From: Astropecten irregularis
Lineage: Eukaryota > Echinodermata > Asteroidea > Paxillosida > Astropectinidae
Assembly (NCBI GenBank): GCA_963971285.1
Contig: OZ020252.1
Location: forward strand, 20,559,662-20,623,661
Length of the DNA: 64,000 nucleotides
Direction: 5' to 3'
Made by a program: the position numbers and the translations under genes. The notes beneath the pieces are model-generated. The model was given only the letters and a program-made list of their open reading frames with translations, made no database searches and was not told the DNA's origin. Below, in pieces: positions 63,716 through 64,000 of this stretch; the first letter of the stretch is position 1, and every line of letters begins with the position of its first letter.

Positions 63716-64000
63716 CCGGCCTATCGTAAGAAGGAGAAAGTACAAAAGATCAAATTTGAGCAGCCACGCCAAACTGACCCCTTGATCAAGAAAATTGAAT
63801 AATAATCCGGCCATGTGGTGATTTTAGATATTAGAGGGGATAGAAAAAAGAAACTTACAATAATCATTGGATGGAATACATTCGCGACAAAATGTCAAGT
63901 ATGTAGAGTTTTGGTTTGTTTTTGGCCCTCGGAGTTGCCACGTCTATTGGCCCTCCACCTTCGGTCAGAATGGTTAAAATACCTCACTAGACTTGACCCA

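Overview
This window is eukaryotic nuclear DNA: intron-split genes with GT/AG junctions, long introns, and dense mobile-element debris. The many AGGCCTAC and ACATGTAC words, the many palindromic mini-elements and the gene content (a NEK kinase, a CAP-Gly protein, F-type-lectin-like domains) fit a marine deuterostome, most likely an echinoderm. That assignment is inference and not decisive. No rRNA, CRISPR array or convincing functional tRNA gene was seen; tRNA-like pieces look like SINE heads.

Layout. (1) Plus strand, 2267-7033: a complete six-exon NEK-family Ser/Thr kinase of 681 residues, with a poly(A) signal at 7658. Its third intron carries a tandem array of hammerhead-ribozyme-like hairpin units between two perfect 114-bp inverted repeats. 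(2) Minus strand, about 48703 down to about 11554 and probably to a 3' end near 7850: a ~41-kb gene for a Ser-rich, coiled-coil protein with a CAP-Gly microtubule/EB-binding domain near its C terminus. Twelve exons were placed. Reading phase shows that at least two more are missing, one between 17086 and 30493 and one between 15290 and 15692. The NEK gene and this gene converge tail to tail. (3) The two largest introns of that gene (17.1-30.5 kb and 30.6-48.6 kb) hold repeats only: an exact 41 x 23-bp minisatellite, a LINE reverse-transcriptase scrap, hAT-like and PIF/Harbinger-like MITEs with target duplications, telomere-repeat-ended elements and many fold-backs. (4) Plus strand, 54285-63658 and beyond the right edge: nine phase-consistent exons of a probably secreted or membrane-anchored glycoprotein with an unrecognised N-terminal ectodomain and two FTP (fucolectin/tachylectin-4/pentraxin-1) domains, the second cut off by the window. 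Its introns are filled with copies of one TTAA-bounded palindromic MITE family.

The three genes show no sign of acting together. The most unusual material is the ribozyme-like repeat system in and around the NEK gene, and a MITE that lies directly against a splice acceptor of the FTP gene and appears to supply its branch point.
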